Source: Novipirellula herctigrandis (lineage in GTDB: Bacteria; Planctomycetota; Planctomycetia; Pirellulales; Pirellulaceae). Taken from it: a stretch of 64,000 nucleotides of DNA. A program made the translations under genes and the position numbers. The stretch spans positions 4,934,142 through 4,998,141 of the forward strand of contig SJPJ01000001.1 in NCBI GenBank assembly GCA_007859835.1, in the 5' to 3' direction. Shown here in pieces: positions 1-9,704 of this stretch (positions within the stretch are counted from its first letter, which is position 1; each line of letters starts with the position of its first letter). The notes under the pieces are model-generated. The model was not told where the DNA came from, did not search any database, and worked only from the letters and a program-made list of their open reading frames with translations.

Positions 1-1299
1 GATCTCTTTTAAATCGGGTGGACGAGTCATCGTGCGAAGCCGCACTCGAGCACCTGATTCGTCGATCACATCGATTGCTTTGTCCGGTAGGCAACGAGCC
101 GTGATGTACCGTTCGCTCATCTCCACGGCCGCAACGAGTGCGTCATCCGTGAATTGAACGCGGTGATGCTCTTCGTAACGCTCGCGAAGTCCCTTTAAGA
201 TTTCAACCGTTTCTTTTTTGCCAGTTGGCTCAACGATGATTTCTTGGAATCGCCGTGCCAATGCGTTGTCCTTTTCGATGTACTTACGGTACTCGTCCAG
301 TGTCGTGGCTCCGATGCATTGAATTTCACCTCGCGAGAGTGCGGGCTTCAGCACGTTCGCTGCGTCGATCGCGCCTTCGGCGCCACCGGCACCAACGAGC
401 GTATGCAATTCGTCAATGAATAGGATCGTGTTTTTGACTCGGCGAACTTCGGTCATCACCGCTTTGATACGTTCTTCAAATTGACCACGGTACTTGGTTC
501 CCGCGACCATCATCGCAAGGTCAAGTACGACGATTCGTTTGTCGGCAAGAATTTCAGGGACTTCACCCGAAATGACTTGTTGTGCAAAACCTTCGACGAT
601 CGCGGTTTTGCCAACGCCCGCTTCCCCTAGAAGCACAGGATTGTTTTTTGTTCGGCGGCAAAGAATTTGGATCGCTCGCTCGATTTCTCGTTCACGACCA
701 ATCACGGGGTCAAGTTCACCCTTCTTGGCCAATTCGGTTAAGTCACGGCCAAAACTATCGAGTGCCGGTGTCTTGCTTTTGCCGCTCTTACCCGAAGGAC
801 TTCCGCCGCCTTCGTTTTCGCCACTACGACCGCCTCGCTCGCCCACTTCGGCTCCTTCGAGACCATGGCCAAGAAGGTTCAAGACTTCTTCGCGAACGTC
901 TTCGAGTTTCAGGCCGAGGTTCATCAGCACTTGGGCTGCGACCCCTTCCTGCTCTCGCAGCAACCCAAGCAGAATGTGCTCGGTGCCGACGTAGCTGTGG
1001 TTCAAATTACGAGCTTCTTCCATCGAGTATTCGATGACTTTCTTCGCTCGTGGCGTTTGTGGCAATTTGCCAACGGTGACCATTTCCGGCCCGCTTTGAA
1101 CTAATTTCTCCACCTCAAGCCGAATCTTTCGCAGATCGACCTCCAAATTCTTCAGGACATTGGCAGCGACGCCACTCCCCTCTTTGACGAGGCCGAGCAA
1201 GATGTGCTCGGTTCCAATGTATTCGTGGTTAAACCGCTGAGCTTCCTGATTCGCCAATTGCATGACTTTTCGGGCACGGTCAGTAAATCGTTCGTACAT
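1..1299 (-). CDS. clpC: ATP-dependent Clp protease ATP-binding subunit ClpC (5' part; C-terminus off the left edge)
   Basis: This is the N-terminal 433 codons of a Hsp100/ClpC AAA+ unfoldase, which unfolds substrates for the ClpP protease. The gene is read leftwards from an ATG at 1299-1297 and has no stop before base 1, so roughly half of the usual 810-850 residue protein is missing from the window. The translation opens [17 protein letters not shown], the standard ClpC start. Two Clp-N repeats follow, each carrying the phrase GTEHILLGL (about residues 27 and 100), then a charged and glycine-rich linker. The first AAA+ module has Walker A GEAGVGKT near residue 226, the pore segment [13 protein letters not shown] and Walker B LFIDELH near residue 293. 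The region ends in the sensor and small-domain phrase [17 protein letters not shown]. All expected motifs are intact. No CtsR or CIRCE element was recognised upstream. Confidence 0.97.
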   Translation of the reverse strand, partial: MYERFTDRARKVMQLANQEAQRFNHEYIGTEHILLGLVKEGSGVAANVLKNLEVDLRKIRLEVEKLVQSGPEMVTVGKLPQTPRAKKVIEYSMEEARNLNHSYVGTEHILLGLLREQEGVAAQVLMNLGLKLEDVREEVLNLLGHGLEGAEVGERGGRSGENEGGGSPSGKSGKSKTPALDSFGRDLTELAKKGELDPVIGREREIERAIQILCRRTKNNPVLLGEAGVGKTAIVEGFAQQVISGEVPEILADKRIVVLDLAMMVAGTKYRGQFEERIKAVMTEVRRVKNTILFIDELHTLVGAGGAEGAIDAANVLKPALSRGEIQCIGATTLDEYRKYIEKDNALARRFQEIIVEPTGKKETVEILKGLRERYEEHHRVQFTDDALVAAVEMSERYITARCLPDKAIDVIDESGARVRLRTMTRPPDLKEI

Positions 1300-1636
1300 A
1301 TCAAATTATCTCGTTACGCAGGCTGTCAGACTGGCGACTCGTTATCGCGACTAACTGTATAAGCAAACGGTACGCCACATCCGGTTAGCGTACAAAAATC
1401 GAATTGGACTAGCGGCGATTTGGTGAGATCCAAACGCGGGGTCTTTCGGGTTACGGTGGATTCTATCGGTTACGTCAAAGTCAGGGGATAGGCGTCTCGG
1501 GTGTGATAACAGTTAAAAACCCTTCATCTATGCCGAAACCCAGGAAAAACAGGAACAAGTTTTCCAAAACTCCACCGTTAAGTGGCACAAAAGCGGGACA
1601 GTTTGCGGTTTTTTTATGCAAGGTCAGTGGATTGGG
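1300..1636. other. Non-coding stretch between clpC and the 1637-2290 gene
   Basis: About 340 bases lie between the clpC start and the 3' end of the next minus-strand gene. The open frames across it, such as 1503-1877 on the plus strand, look like no known protein and partly overlap the neighbouring gene antisense. The clpC promoter must lie here, but no convincing -35/-10 pair or heat-shock inverted repeat (CIRCE) was seen. Confidence 0.5.
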
Positions 1637-2290
1637 TTATGCAGCCGCCGATCGCGAATCAGGCTGCACATCCAAATTCGCTGCTGAGTCTGTCAGATCG
1701 GCAGGATTGCTTGCATTCTGTTTCTCATTTTGGTCTGTTTTCGGATGTTCCTCTGATTCCGATTTCGCAGCTATTTGGCGTCTCAATCGCCTTCGCTCCG
1801 CATCCAATTCGACCCACCACGCATCGGCAACCTCGAGGCGACTGATTTCGCCGAGTAACAGGTCAGCATCCTCGTAACGACCCTGGTGCCGATAAACGGC
1901 ACACAACATGATCAGTGCCGGCGGATCGCGAGGTTCAATTGCTAGCACTGTGGTGAGATAGTTCTCGCAGCTCTGCCACTCACCTTTTAGATAAGCCAAA
2001 TGGGCGTCACCAAATCGATCGGGTTCCTCGCTGACGGTACGCGGGCTGATCAATTCCGGTAATTCACGAAGCCCTCGGGCGACGTAGTAGCCCCAAACGC
2101 CGAAGCCGACCAGGGTGCCCATCCAAAACAGCCCGCCGGACAACCAGTCAGGGTAAATCCAACCGACAATCAAGAATAGATTGACGGCTAGGGCGAAGCC
2201 AATCGCTAGCGGCAGCGACGCCAAACGGCCACGCCACCAAATTTCCGGCAACCCCGGCCATAAACACGATAGATACAAGCTTGCACTCAT
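1637..2290 (-). CDS. Small membrane protein with a TPR-like segment
   Basis: This 217-residue protein has no family name that I recognise. Two hydrophobic helices lie at about residues 24-45 and 50-70, separated by a short WIYPDWLSGG turn, so it is probably an inner-membrane protein with a soluble C-terminal part. Residues about 90-165 look like a pair of tetratricopeptide-like helices, with DAHLAYLKGEWQSCENYL followed by PALIMLCAVYRHQGRYEDAD; these have the small and large residues in the places expected of TPRs. The last 45 residues are polar, rich in Ser, Ala, Asp and Glu, and probably disordered. The ATG at 2290 is the only sensible start. It faces away from the esterase gene at 2425, with which it shares a 134-base divergent promoter region. 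Inferred role: scaffold or assembly protein; the function is unknown. Confidence 0.7.
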   Translation of the reverse strand: MSASLYLSCLWPGLPEIWWRGRLASLPLAIGFALAVNLFLIVGWIYPDWLSGGLFWMGTLVGFGVWGYYVARGLRELPELISPRTVSEEPDRFGDAHLAYLKGEWQSCENYLTTVLAIEPRDPPALIMLCAVYRHQGRYEDADLLLGEISRLEVADAWWVELDAERRRLRRQIAAKSESEEHPKTDQNEKQNASNPADLTDSAANLDVQPDSRSAAA

Positions 2291-2424
2291 AGCGAGTTTC
2301 TAAGCGGATTGCACTGTCCGAATCAAGGCTGAAAGGAGAATGCCGTTAGGGCTTTCGCTAGGCACTCACGTTGGTATTTGCTATTTTTCAGCTCGACTTT
2401 GCCTTTCTCTTTCGGAACTTCCCA

Positions 2425-3165
2425 ATGCTGAAACCACGTCCTGCTCTCTACGGTTCACTTGATTGTATCGTTGTCGATGGCGGTGATTCCCCATCAATTC
2501 CCGTCGTCCTTTGTCACGGCTATGGTGCACCCGGCACCGACTTGGCGGGTTTGGCATTCGAATGGATGTCGTTGCTGGGCGAGGATGCTGGACGATTTCG
2601 CTTTATTTTTCCTGCCGCTCCGTTGACACTTGCGGAACTGGGGATGCCCGACGGACGGGCTTGGTGGCCGATCAACATGGCTCAATTGGCCGAATCGATC
2701 CAAGCGTCACGTTTCAGCGACATGCATGAGCACGAGCCCGACGGGATTACCGAAGCCCGTGAAAGTTTGTGCAAAGCAATTGCCGAAATCAAAGCGGAGT
2801 TGGGTGGTGAGTCGACTCAGCTTGTCCTTGGTGGATTCTCCCAAGGAGCGATGCTTACGCTTGACGCGACCCTTCGTGGCCCGATCGATCCGCCGTCATT
2901 GCTGCTGCTCTACTCGGGAACGCTGATATGCAAAGACGAGTGGGAAAAGGCGTTAACGAGACTTAACAACACACGTGTCTACCAAGCGCACGGTACATTC
3001 GACCCGATATTGCCTTACCCAAGTGCCGTCGAATTGTCGGAAATTCTCAAAAATGCGGGTGTGAAAGCCGAATTTCACGGATTCGAAGGACCGCACACGA
3101 TCGATACCGACTCGATCATCCGGACGGCACAACTACTGCGAGAACTTGTCGCCGAATCCCCGTAA
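2425..3165 (+). CDS. Phospholipase/carboxylesterase family alpha/beta hydrolase
   Basis: This 246-residue protein belongs to the short-chain carboxylesterase/lysophospholipase family of alpha/beta hydrolases (PF02230-like), which cleave ester bonds in small acyl esters or lysolipids. The oxyanion-loop phrase VVLCHGYGAPGTD occurs near residue 27. The nucleophile elbow GGFSQG places the catalytic serine at residue 139. The acid is Asp193 in AHGTFDPILPY and the base is His224 in FEGPHTID, so the full triad is present in the right order. The open frame extends upstream to 2371, but those 18 extra residues are unlike the family, and the ATG at 2425 gives a family-like start MLKPRPALYGSLD. There is no signal peptide, so the protein is probably cytosolic. 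The substrate cannot be told from the sequence. Confidence 0.88.
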   Translation: MLKPRPALYGSLDCIVVDGGDSPSIPVVLCHGYGAPGTDLAGLAFEWMSLLGEDAGRFRFIFPAAPLTLAELGMPDGRAWWPINMAQLAESIQASRFSDMHEHEPDGITEARESLCKAIAEIKAELGGESTQLVLGGFSQGAMLTLDATLRGPIDPPSLLLLYSGTLICKDEWEKALTRLNNTRVYQAHGTFDPILPYPSAVELSEILKNAGVKAEFHGFEGPHTIDTDSIIRTAQLLRELVAESP

Positions 3166-3350
3166 AGAAGGAATCCCAATGAAGTTGGTCGGCAAGCGGC
3201 CAATTGATGGTTTTACCGGTCCCGGTCTACTGATTCATGACAAAGTGGGCCAGGTTATCTGACTTCCCGATCGGAACTTACGCCATTTGGGTGGGTTTTA
3301 CCGATAGAATTCTATTGCGTTTTAAACGTGATCTGTCCGGTAACTCCAAA

Positions 3351-4763
3351 ATGGGAACCTTACTCTTGCGACTCATCCTCTCCGTCAGCGTTTGTTGTTT
3401 TGCGTCAGGAATCTTGGCACTCGTTCCAGCGTCAGGAGAAGAAATCGTCAAAGATTGGCCCCACTGGCGTGGTCCTGACGGTTCCGGTGTCGCGGTTCAT
3501 TCCAACCCGCCGACCACATGGAGTGAAACGGAAAATATCAAATGGAAGATCGATTTGCCCGGTGCTGGAAGCTCCACGCCAATCATTTTGGGTGACCGTA
3601 TCTACGTTAGTACAGCAGTGAAGACCGAGCGAGTCGCCGAAGGAAATGCTGCGAGCGAAGCGTCGGCAACTACCGAAGTGGCACCCCAAGAACGCACCAG
3701 TGGTAATCGCCCCGGTCAACGTCGGCGTGGTGGCCGAGGCGGCTTTGGCGGCGGTCGATCGCCAACGAACTATTACGATTTCGTGGTGCTTGCCTTCGAT
3801 CGTGCCACCGGCAAGGAAATTTGGCAAACGACAGTCACCGAACAAATCCCACACGAATCCGGCCACAACACCAACACGTTTGCTTCCGCTTCGCCGGTCA
3901 CCGACGGCGAGCGACTTTACGTCTCGTTCGGCTCGCGCGGGGTTTTCTGTTTGGACTTTGATGGCAAGCAACTTTGGGATGTCCAGCTCGGTAAAATGCA
4001 AACGCGAGCTCAATTCGGTGAGGGAAGTTCCCCAGCGGTACACGATGGAACTCTTGTTGTGCCTTGGGATCACGAAGGGGATTCGTTCATCGTCGCCCTC
4101 GATGCCAAAACGGGGAACGAAAAATGGCGAGTGGCCCGTGACGAGCAAACCACTTGGTCGACGCCGTTAATCACGGAATACGATGGCCGAATCCAAGTCG
4201 TCACCAACGGTACCACTCGAGTCCGCAGCTATGACCTTCACAACGGTGAACTGATTTGGGAATGTGGTGGTCAAGCAGGCAACCCCGTCCCGACCCCCGT
4301 CCGCTTTGAAGACAATGTCATCGTGATGACCGGGTATCGTGGCAATGCGGTCTACTCGATCCCACTGAGTTCCCAAGGCGACATTACCGGCACCGATGCA
4401 ATCACTTGGTACAATGAAGATGCCGCCCCATACGTCCCTTCCCCGGTTCTTTACAAAGGCCAACTTTACTTCGTTAAATCCAATAACGGTGTGTTGATAT
4501 CGCGCGATGCGAAATCAGGCGAGGAGCTGATAGGGCAAACGCGTCTACAGGGCATTTCTATGATGTATGCGTCGCCGGTTGCTGCGGCCGACCATATCTT
4601 CTTCACTGGCCGCGACGGAACCACTTTGGTGATCAAACACGGCAATGCTCTCGAGATCGTCGCCACCAACAAACTGGATGACGAGATTGATGCATCGGCT
4701 GCCATTGTGGATGACGAGATCTTTTTGCGTGGCAAATCACATCTCTATTGCATCGCCAAATAG
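3351..4763 (+). CDS. Secreted PQQ-like beta-propeller repeat protein
   Basis: This 470-residue protein is an outer-membrane-protein-assembly/PQQ-dehydrogenase-like beta-propeller. The open frame starts at 3237, but ATG 3351 begins a clear signal peptide (MGTLLLRLILSVSVCCFASG...), so that start is chosen. The mature protein begins with the planctomycete hallmark DWPHWRGPDGSGVA. Propeller strands then recur with the PQQ-type pattern 'vlafDraTGkeiWq', for instance LAFDRATGKEIWQ, LDFDGKQLWDVQ, VALDAKTGNEKWRVA and YDLHNGELIWEC. Residues about 125-140 carry an Arg/Gly-rich insertion (RPGQRRRGGRGGFGGG), probably a disordered loop. Such PQQ-type propellers are abundant in planctomycetes, and most lack a proven enzyme activity. 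No catalytic dehydrogenase motif was seen, so a periplasmic binding or scaffold role is as likely as an enzymatic one. Confidence 0.85.
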   Translation: MGTLLLRLILSVSVCCFASGILALVPASGEEIVKDWPHWRGPDGSGVAVHSNPPTTWSETENIKWKIDLPGAGSSTPIILGDRIYVSTAVKTERVAEGNAASEASATTEVAPQERTSGNRPGQRRRGGRGGFGGGRSPTNYYDFVVLAFDRATGKEIWQTTVTEQIPHESGHNTNTFASASPVTDGERLYVSFGSRGVFCLDFDGKQLWDVQLGKMQTRAQFGEGSSPAVHDGTLVVPWDHEGDSFIVALDAKTGNEKWRVARDEQTTWSTPLITEYDGRIQVVTNGTTRVRSYDLHNGELIWECGGQAGNPVPTPVRFEDNVIVMTGYRGNAVYSIPLSSQGDITGTDAITWYNEDAAPYVPSPVLYKGQLYFVKSNNGVLISRDAKSGEELIGQTRLQGISMMYASPVAAADHIFFTGRDGTTLVIKHGNALEIVATNKLDDEIDASAAIVDDEIFLRGKSHLYCIAK

Positions 4764-4802
4764 CTGGCATATCAGGATTAGGGCCAGCTCCTATCGGCCA
4801 GC

Positions 4803-4836
4803 CGAAACCAATAGGCGGGCGAAACCAATAGGCGGG
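4803..4836. repeat. Two perfect 17-bp tandem repeats between convergent genes
   Basis: The unit cgaaaccaataggcggg occurs twice head to tail (4803-4819 and 4820-4836), followed by a partial cgg. It lies in the 95-base gap between the converging propeller gene and the AglD-type gene, so it cannot be a promoter element. It resembles the short tandem duplications at 43929 and 46969 in style but not in sequence. Confidence 0.9.
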
Positions 4837-4858
4837 CGGCGGAATGGGGCCCACTTCG

Positions 4859-5884
4859 CTAGCTGCTTTTGGTTTCAACATGTTCGGCAGCTTCGATGCT
4901 TTCTCGTTCCTCTGCGTTGGCGGTCCAATAAAATAGCGTGCCGATCACGGCCATGACCACCTTGACGATTTCAAAGACCAATGCGACCAGTGTTCCTGAT
5001 GCGGTCGTTTTGGTCGCAGGAATGATTCGGTAAAGCCACTCGATGGCAGCTTCGTAAACACCTAGTCCCGCGGGAGTGATCGGAAGCGCCGCGGCAAGCA
5101 TCCCGATTGGCACAATCACAAAATGGTCTAGCAACGTTGGTGGATCGAGGTACAAGCTTTTCGCAATCAGATACATACTGATCACCAATAGCGTGTGAAC
5201 TCCCAAACTCATCACAATCGCAAAAAAGAAAGCGATCGGATGACGATGAAACATACGCAGCGGTGCGCCCACTTTACCGATCAACGGTCCAACCCAACGC
5301 AATCGGCTTCCCCAGCGAACCAATCGATCGACCCCTTTGCCACCAAATACCAACACGCTGAGCACGACGGTCCCGACGCCGACCAGCACCGCGGCGACGA
5401 GTTTGATCTGGCCCAGCTGGTCGCGGTTTTCATCGCTCGAACCGGGCGGATCAGCAACCCACATGGCGATTGCGACCAACAATACCAACCCGAATAAACC
5501 GACACCGCGGTCAACAAACACCGACGCGACCGCTTCGATTCGTCTGCCTGGACGACGTTTTGCCAAGAAGATGGCTTTGAACAAATCGCCGCCCACACTG
5601 CCGGCCGAAATGAAATTGAACAAATAGCAAATCGAGCTGATTCGAAAAGCCTCGACCATGGATAGCGAAATTCCCTGGCACCGAACCAACATGCACCAAC
5701 GAGCGAACGACAAACTGACGCCACAAAGTGCGACAATCAGCGCGCAGGCGAGCAGCGCGTAATTCTTCGGCTGGAGCGATAATTGGGCCCAGTCGATATG
5801 GAAAAAGCCCAGCCATGTAATAATGGCCACAGGGACAGCAAATTTTGCGGCAGTCCAAACGATCGTTTTCGCAGAAGGGTGCAT
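4859..5884 (-). CDS. AglD/UPF0104-type integral membrane protein (lysylphosphatidylglycerol synthetase TM-domain family)
   Basis: This polytopic membrane protein of about 341 residues belongs to the UPF0104 / lysylphosphatidylglycerol synthase transmembrane-domain family, whose members act as lipid flippases or polyprenyl-phosphate glycosyltransferase-associated proteins. About eight hydrophobic segments are visible. Family hallmarks are SAGSVGGDLFKA followed by RIEAVASVFVDRGVGLFGL in the first half, and PAGLGVYEAAIEWLY in the second half. The soluble acyl- or lysyl-transferase domain of full-length MprF proteins is absent. The open frame begins at 5920, but an internal ATG at 5884 (MHPSAKTIVWTAAK) leads directly into the first helix and is preferred. 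It is transcribed away from the gene at 6008 and converges on the propeller gene. The lipid substrate cannot be predicted. Confidence 0.82.
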   Translation of the reverse strand: MHPSAKTIVWTAAKFAVPVAIITWLGFFHIDWAQLSLQPKNYALLACALIVALCGVSLSFARWCMLVRCQGISLSMVEAFRISSICYLFNFISAGSVGGDLFKAIFLAKRRPGRRIEAVASVFVDRGVGLFGLVLLVAIAMWVADPPGSSDENRDQLGQIKLVAAVLVGVGTVVLSVLVFGGKGVDRLVRWGSRLRWVGPLIGKVGAPLRMFHRHPIAFFFAIVMSLGVHTLLVISMYLIAKSLYLDPPTLLDHFVIVPIGMLAAALPITPAGLGVYEAAIEWLYRIIPATKTTASGTLVALVFEIVKVVMAVIGTLFYWTANAEERESIEAAEHVETKSS

Positions 5885-6007
5885 GGCCAGCAGAATAATG
5901 GTCCGCGCCCAACTCTCCAAGCGGCAGAATGATAAACTTGGGTGGAAAGCGATTTGCAGACGGTAAACGCCTTGGGGAATGTCCCCAATTCTGTTAGGAC
6001 GAAGACC

Positions 6008-6505
6008 ATGAACGAAAAGAAAAACGAAGCCGATATTCGAAAGAACGCTCAGATTGAAAGCGAAATAATTGCCAGCCGCGGGTACCGCTTGGCCGACGCA
6101 ATAGGCCGGATGGGGGGCGAGCGGCTGTTAAAGGGAACTTCGCCAGTTACGACAAAGCAGCGAGCGGAACTCGAAGTCGAACGCTATCTCGAACAAAATT
6201 TGATCGATACCGAAGGCGCCCTCGAAATCGTGCTGCTGCGGTGGTACCGAACCAGCGAGACGGTGTACCAATTTGGTTATGAAAAACCAATCGCGGCGCT
6301 TGCGGCATTAATCGACCAATTGATTAGCAACGAGCAGCTAAGACGCAATTTTGTCAACGATATCGATTCCCAGTGGGGTCGAATGTATCTCGAACGCCCT
6401 CATTTTGAAAAGCCCGACGCTCCCGCCGATCCCGATGACCCCTATACCTACGAATCCGTGCGCATGAAACTGACTCGGCTTCGCGGTACGATCACAGCCG
6501 GGTAG
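6008..6505 (+). CDS. Conserved hypothetical protein, 165 aa
   Basis: I do not recognise the family. The frame is open from 5942, but ATG 6008 (MNEKKNEADIRKNAQIESE) is the likelier start because the upstream residues are low-information. The protein is soluble, mostly helical and charged. It carries the stretch GRMGGERLLKGTSPVTTKQRAELEVERYLEQNL near residues 35-70, and the C-terminal half ends in MKLTRLRGTITAG. No signal peptide, membrane helix or metal-binding cluster is visible. It lies between a divergent membrane-protein gene and a downstream secreted barrel-like protein (72-base gap). Codon use matches its neighbours, so it is probably a real gene and not a chance frame. The function is unknown. 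Confidence 0.65.
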   Translation: MNEKKNEADIRKNAQIESEIIASRGYRLADAIGRMGGERLLKGTSPVTTKQRAELEVERYLEQNLIDTEGALEIVLLRWYRTSETVYQFGYEKPIAALAALIDQLISNEQLRRNFVNDIDSQWGRMYLERPHFEKPDAPADPDDPYTYESVRMKLTRLRGTITAG

Positions 6506-6576
6506 TCAAGTTCGCTCTTTACGTCTCGTGGTTTGCTTTGGTACTTCCGGTATCCACCCATGGTCTCGGAGCAAGA

Positions 6577-7548
6577 ATGCAAACGCCACCTGATTATCAA
6601 CGCCATCTTTTTGTGCTGACTGCTGTTTTAACGATAGTGAGTGGTGTTTTCGCTCAAGACTATAATCCGGCCGTCATTAATAGCCCGGTCGTGATTAACG
6701 ACTCGATCCAGCAGCGTGTTTCCGGCAATACCGAACGAGCGTACGGGGAGATACCGATAGAGCGTTATCGAAAAAGTTTCTACCAAGGCGCGGAAGTGCT
6801 TGGTGGGTATCTCGGTGGTCTTGGCGACAAAGCAGGCGGTATCGATACCACGTTCGAGGAGGCACGCGTTGCCTTTGGCGTGCCGCTTGGCAGTATGGAT
6901 AACATCCTGGCGCTTCGCCCCTACTTTCGAGCAGATCACTTACGCGGGCCGACCGTGATCGACGCACCCGAGTCGTTGTATAACACTGGCGTCTCGTTAT
7001 TTAACCAAAAAAAATGGTCCGAACGGTTTTCATCCACCTTGATGCTAACCCCTTCGATTCGCAGCGATTTCACAACAAGTAAAAACGCGTTTCGGTTATT
7101 TGGGCTAGGGCTAGTGAATTGGCAAAAGCGTCCCGACTTGAGTCTTTCGCTCGGTGTGGTCTATCTCGGCCGATCCGACTTGCCTCTGCTGCCTGCGTTT
7201 GGTGCTACTTGGACTCCGACGCCATGGTGGAAATTCGATGCCATGTTACCGCGTCCACGAATCTCACGTCGACTCTGGAAAAACGGTGGTGAATCCGAAG
7301 GTTGGGCTTACTTTGGTGGAACGATTGGTGGCAACACATGGGCTGTGACACGTGACAGTGGTGCCGATGATGAGTTGACGCTCAGCGATTTGCGATTGTT
7401 GTTTGGTTTGGAAGAAATCCGACAAGGGAATCGCGGAGGGTTCTTCGAAGCAGGCTACGCATTTAATCGATCGATTGAGTACGAGCAAACCGAAGAGGAC
7501 ATCGACTTGGACGACGCGTTATTCGTCCAAGCCGGATTGAAATTCTAA
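6577..7548 (+). CDS. Probable outer-membrane beta-barrel-like protein
   Basis: This protein of about 323 residues resembles planctomycete outer-membrane barrel-like families such as DUF6268-type proteins; that assignment is from memory and tentative. The frame is open from 6538, but ATG 6577 places a hydrophobic stretch (LFVLTAVLTIVSGVFAQD) at residues about 11-28, consistent with a signal peptide cleaved after VFA. From about residue 75 the sequence alternates polar and hydrophobic residues in strand-length blocks (EARVAFGVPLG, LALRPYFRAD, SLSLGVVYLG, WAYFGGTIGG). It ends with a strand finishing in phenylalanine (ALFVQAGLKF*), the typical terminal strand of an outer-membrane barrel. It converges with the prolyl oligopeptidase gene, with an 11-base gap. 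The ligand or cargo is unknown. Confidence 0.68.
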   Translation: MQTPPDYQRHLFVLTAVLTIVSGVFAQDYNPAVINSPVVINDSIQQRVSGNTERAYGEIPIERYRKSFYQGAEVLGGYLGGLGDKAGGIDTTFEEARVAFGVPLGSMDNILALRPYFRADHLRGPTVIDAPESLYNTGVSLFNQKKWSERFSSTLMLTPSIRSDFTTSKNAFRLFGLGLVNWQKRPDLSLSLGVVYLGRSDLPLLPAFGATWTPTPWWKFDAMLPRPRISRRLWKNGGESEGWAYFGGTIGGNTWAVTRDSGADDELTLSDLRLLFGLEEIRQGNRGGFFEAGYAFNRSIEYEQTEEDIDLDDALFVQAGLKF

Positions 7549-7559
7549 GCACGTTTAAC

Positions 7560-9704
7560 CTACTTCAGGTTTTCCATCAAGAAAGACCAAGCATCGGCGT
7601 ACTCGTCGATTTTTTTGCTCACTGGCGTGCCCGCTCCATGTCCAGCGCGTGTTTCGATCCGAATGAGTGTCGGTTGGTCACCGCTTTGTGCCGCTTGCAG
7701 TGCTGCAGCGAATTTGAAGCTGTGTCCTGGAACCACGCGATCATCGCGATCAGCGGTGGTGATCAATGTCGCCGGATAGCATGTGCCACTTTTAATGTTG
7801 TGGAGCGGAGAATACGAAAGCAAATTTTCGATTTGATCCACCTCATCGCTGCTACCAAACTCCGCGACCCAGGCCCAACCGATGGTGAATTTGTGGAACC
7901 GTAACATGTCCATCACCCCAACGCCTGGCAAACAAGCGCCAAACAAATCTGGACGCTGGGTCATGACCGCTCCGATCAACAAACCGCCGTTACTGCGTCC
8001 TTGTACGGCTAGCAGATTACTCTTCGTGTAGCCTTGTTTGATCAAGTGTTCCGCCGAGGCGATGAAATCGTCAAAGACATTTTGCTTTTTCAGTCGCATG
8101 CCCGCTTCGTGCCATTCACGTCCGTATTCGCCGCCGCCACGAAGATTCGCGACAGCATAGATCCCACCACTTTCGATCCACGCTGCGTTGGCAGGTGAGA
8201 ACGACGGCGTGATCGAAATGTTGAATCCGCCATAGGCATACAACAACGTTCGGTTGTTTCCATCAAGTTTTGAATCGCGATGCCGGGTCACAATGATCGG
8301 TACTTGCGTCCCATCTTTGCTGGTGGCGAACAATTGCTCGGTGATGTAATCGTCCACATTGATCGCAACGTCGGGACGCCGCCAAAGTGAAGTTTTGCCT
8401 GTGGCCAAGTCGACGCGATAGATCGCATTGGGAGTGACATAATTGGTAAAGCCGAAAAACGTTTCGGTTGCATCTTGTCGTCCACCGAAGCCAGAGACGG
8501 AACCGACACCGGGTAGCGGTAGATCATCGACGTAGTCGCCAGCGATGGAATAGCGAGCGACTCGGCTCTTGGCGTCTTTCAGATATTGCAGGTAAAACGT
8601 CTCGCCAAACAAACTGGCAACTTCCAAAACATCCTCGGATTCACCCACGATTTCTTTCCAGTTCGCGCGATCGTGCTTGCCAAAGGTTACCGCGATCACG
8701 CGCCGTTTCGGTGCTTCATTGTCGGTTACAAAGTACAAAACATCATTGGTCGATCCAACACATTCATATTCAGCATCGAATCCGGTGATCAAAGGCTCGA
8801 CGGTTGCATTGGAGTCGGTTAAATCTTTGACAAACACTTGGGACTTTGGTTCGCTTCCTTTCCAATTTTGGATTACGAGGTAGTCTCCATCGTCCGTGAC
8901 CGCAGGCATGAAACCCCATTTCGGTTCGTCTGGTCGTTCGAAGATCAGTTGGTCTTTGGATTGATCGTCACCGAGGCGATGATAGTACAACTTTTGGTTT
9001 TCATTGGTTCCAAGAAGCTCTTCGCCCTCGACCGGTGCAGCATAGCGAGCGTAGTAGAAACCACTAGCGTCCGGCATCCAAGCGATCCCACTGAATTTGA
9101 CCCACTCAATCGTGTCCGGTAAGTCTTCACCGGTTTCGACATCGCGGATTTTCCACGTACGCCAATCGCTGCCACCATCGGCCAACGCATAAGCACACAG
9201 TTTGCCGTCTTTGGTGATCGTGGTTCCCGCCAATGCTACGGTGCCATCTTTGCTCAATTGATTCGGATCGATCAAGACTTCACGCGTAGCATCGAGCGAC
9301 GCGGCTGTGTAGAGGATACTTTGATCTTGAAGACCGTCGTTGTGGCTATAGAAGTAGCGGTCACCTTTTGCACTGGGCAGTCCAAAACGTTCGTAATTCC
9401 ATAGTTTTTCGAGTCGCTCGCGCATTGCGGTCCGCTGAGGTAGCGATTGCAGATACCCCTGCGTCACCTTATTTTCAGCCTCAACCCAGGCGGCGGTTTC
9501 GTCACTTTCAGTGTCCTCGAGCCAGCGGTAGGGATCGTCGACTTTATTGCCGTGATAGTCGTCGGTCACGTCAATGGACTTGGTTTCAGGGTATTGCATT
9601 GCAGCCAGTCGAGAAGGTTGTTCTTGTGCGTAGAGAATCGGGGAAGCCAGAGCAAAGACGCACGCGACCGGGCGAAACATTTGTTTACTAAAAAGGTGTA
9701 ACAT
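7560..9704 (-). CDS. Prolyl oligopeptidase family serine peptidase (S9A), exported
   Basis: This 714-residue enzyme is a prolyl oligopeptidase, which cleaves short peptides after proline. An N-terminal hydrophobic segment (residues about 9-26, ending LYAQ) suggests export to the periplasm. Residues about 38-85 match the conserved start of the family (YPETKSIDVTDDYHGNKVDDPYRWLED). A seven-bladed propeller region follows to about residue 430, and then the alpha/beta-hydrolase domain. The catalytic serine is Ser571 in GRSNGGLL, the acid lies in TADRDDRVVPGHS near residue 654, and the base is His689 in RAGHGAG. NLRGGGEYGREWHEAG, another family signature, is intact. Length and motif order are normal. 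An alternative start at the second Met (9680) would shorten the signal region. It is transcribed divergently from comEC. Confidence 0.95.
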   Translation of the reverse strand: MLHLFSKQMFRPVACVFALASPILYAQEQPSRLAAMQYPETKSIDVTDDYHGNKVDDPYRWLEDTESDETAAWVEAENKVTQGYLQSLPQRTAMRERLEKLWNYERFGLPSAKGDRYFYSHNDGLQDQSILYTAASLDATREVLIDPNQLSKDGTVALAGTTITKDGKLCAYALADGGSDWRTWKIRDVETGEDLPDTIEWVKFSGIAWMPDASGFYYARYAAPVEGEELLGTNENQKLYYHRLGDDQSKDQLIFERPDEPKWGFMPAVTDDGDYLVIQNWKGSEPKSQVFVKDLTDSNATVEPLITGFDAEYECVGSTNDVLYFVTDNEAPKRRVIAVTFGKHDRANWKEIVGESEDVLEVASLFGETFYLQYLKDAKSRVARYSIAGDYVDDLPLPGVGSVSGFGGRQDATETFFGFTNYVTPNAIYRVDLATGKTSLWRRPDVAINVDDYITEQLFATSKDGTQVPIIVTRHRDSKLDGNNRTLLYAYGGFNISITPSFSPANAAWIESGGIYAVANLRGGGEYGREWHEAGMRLKKQNVFDDFIASAEHLIKQGYTKSNLLAVQGRSNGGLLIGAVMTQRPDLFGACLPGVGVMDMLRFHKFTIGWAWVAEFGSSDEVDQIENLLSYSPLHNIKSGTCYPATLITTADRDDRVVPGHSFKFAAALQAAQSGDQPTLIRIETRAGHGAGTPVSKKIDEYADAWSFLMENLK

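Noticed and set aside
494..994. Open frames on the plus strand over clpC
   Set aside because: They are antisense to a well-supported ClpC frame and have Ser/Pro/Arg-rich translations without homology.
3432..4148. A 238-codon minus-strand frame within the PQQ-propeller gene
   Set aside because: It is antisense to a clear propeller protein and shows no recognisable motif.
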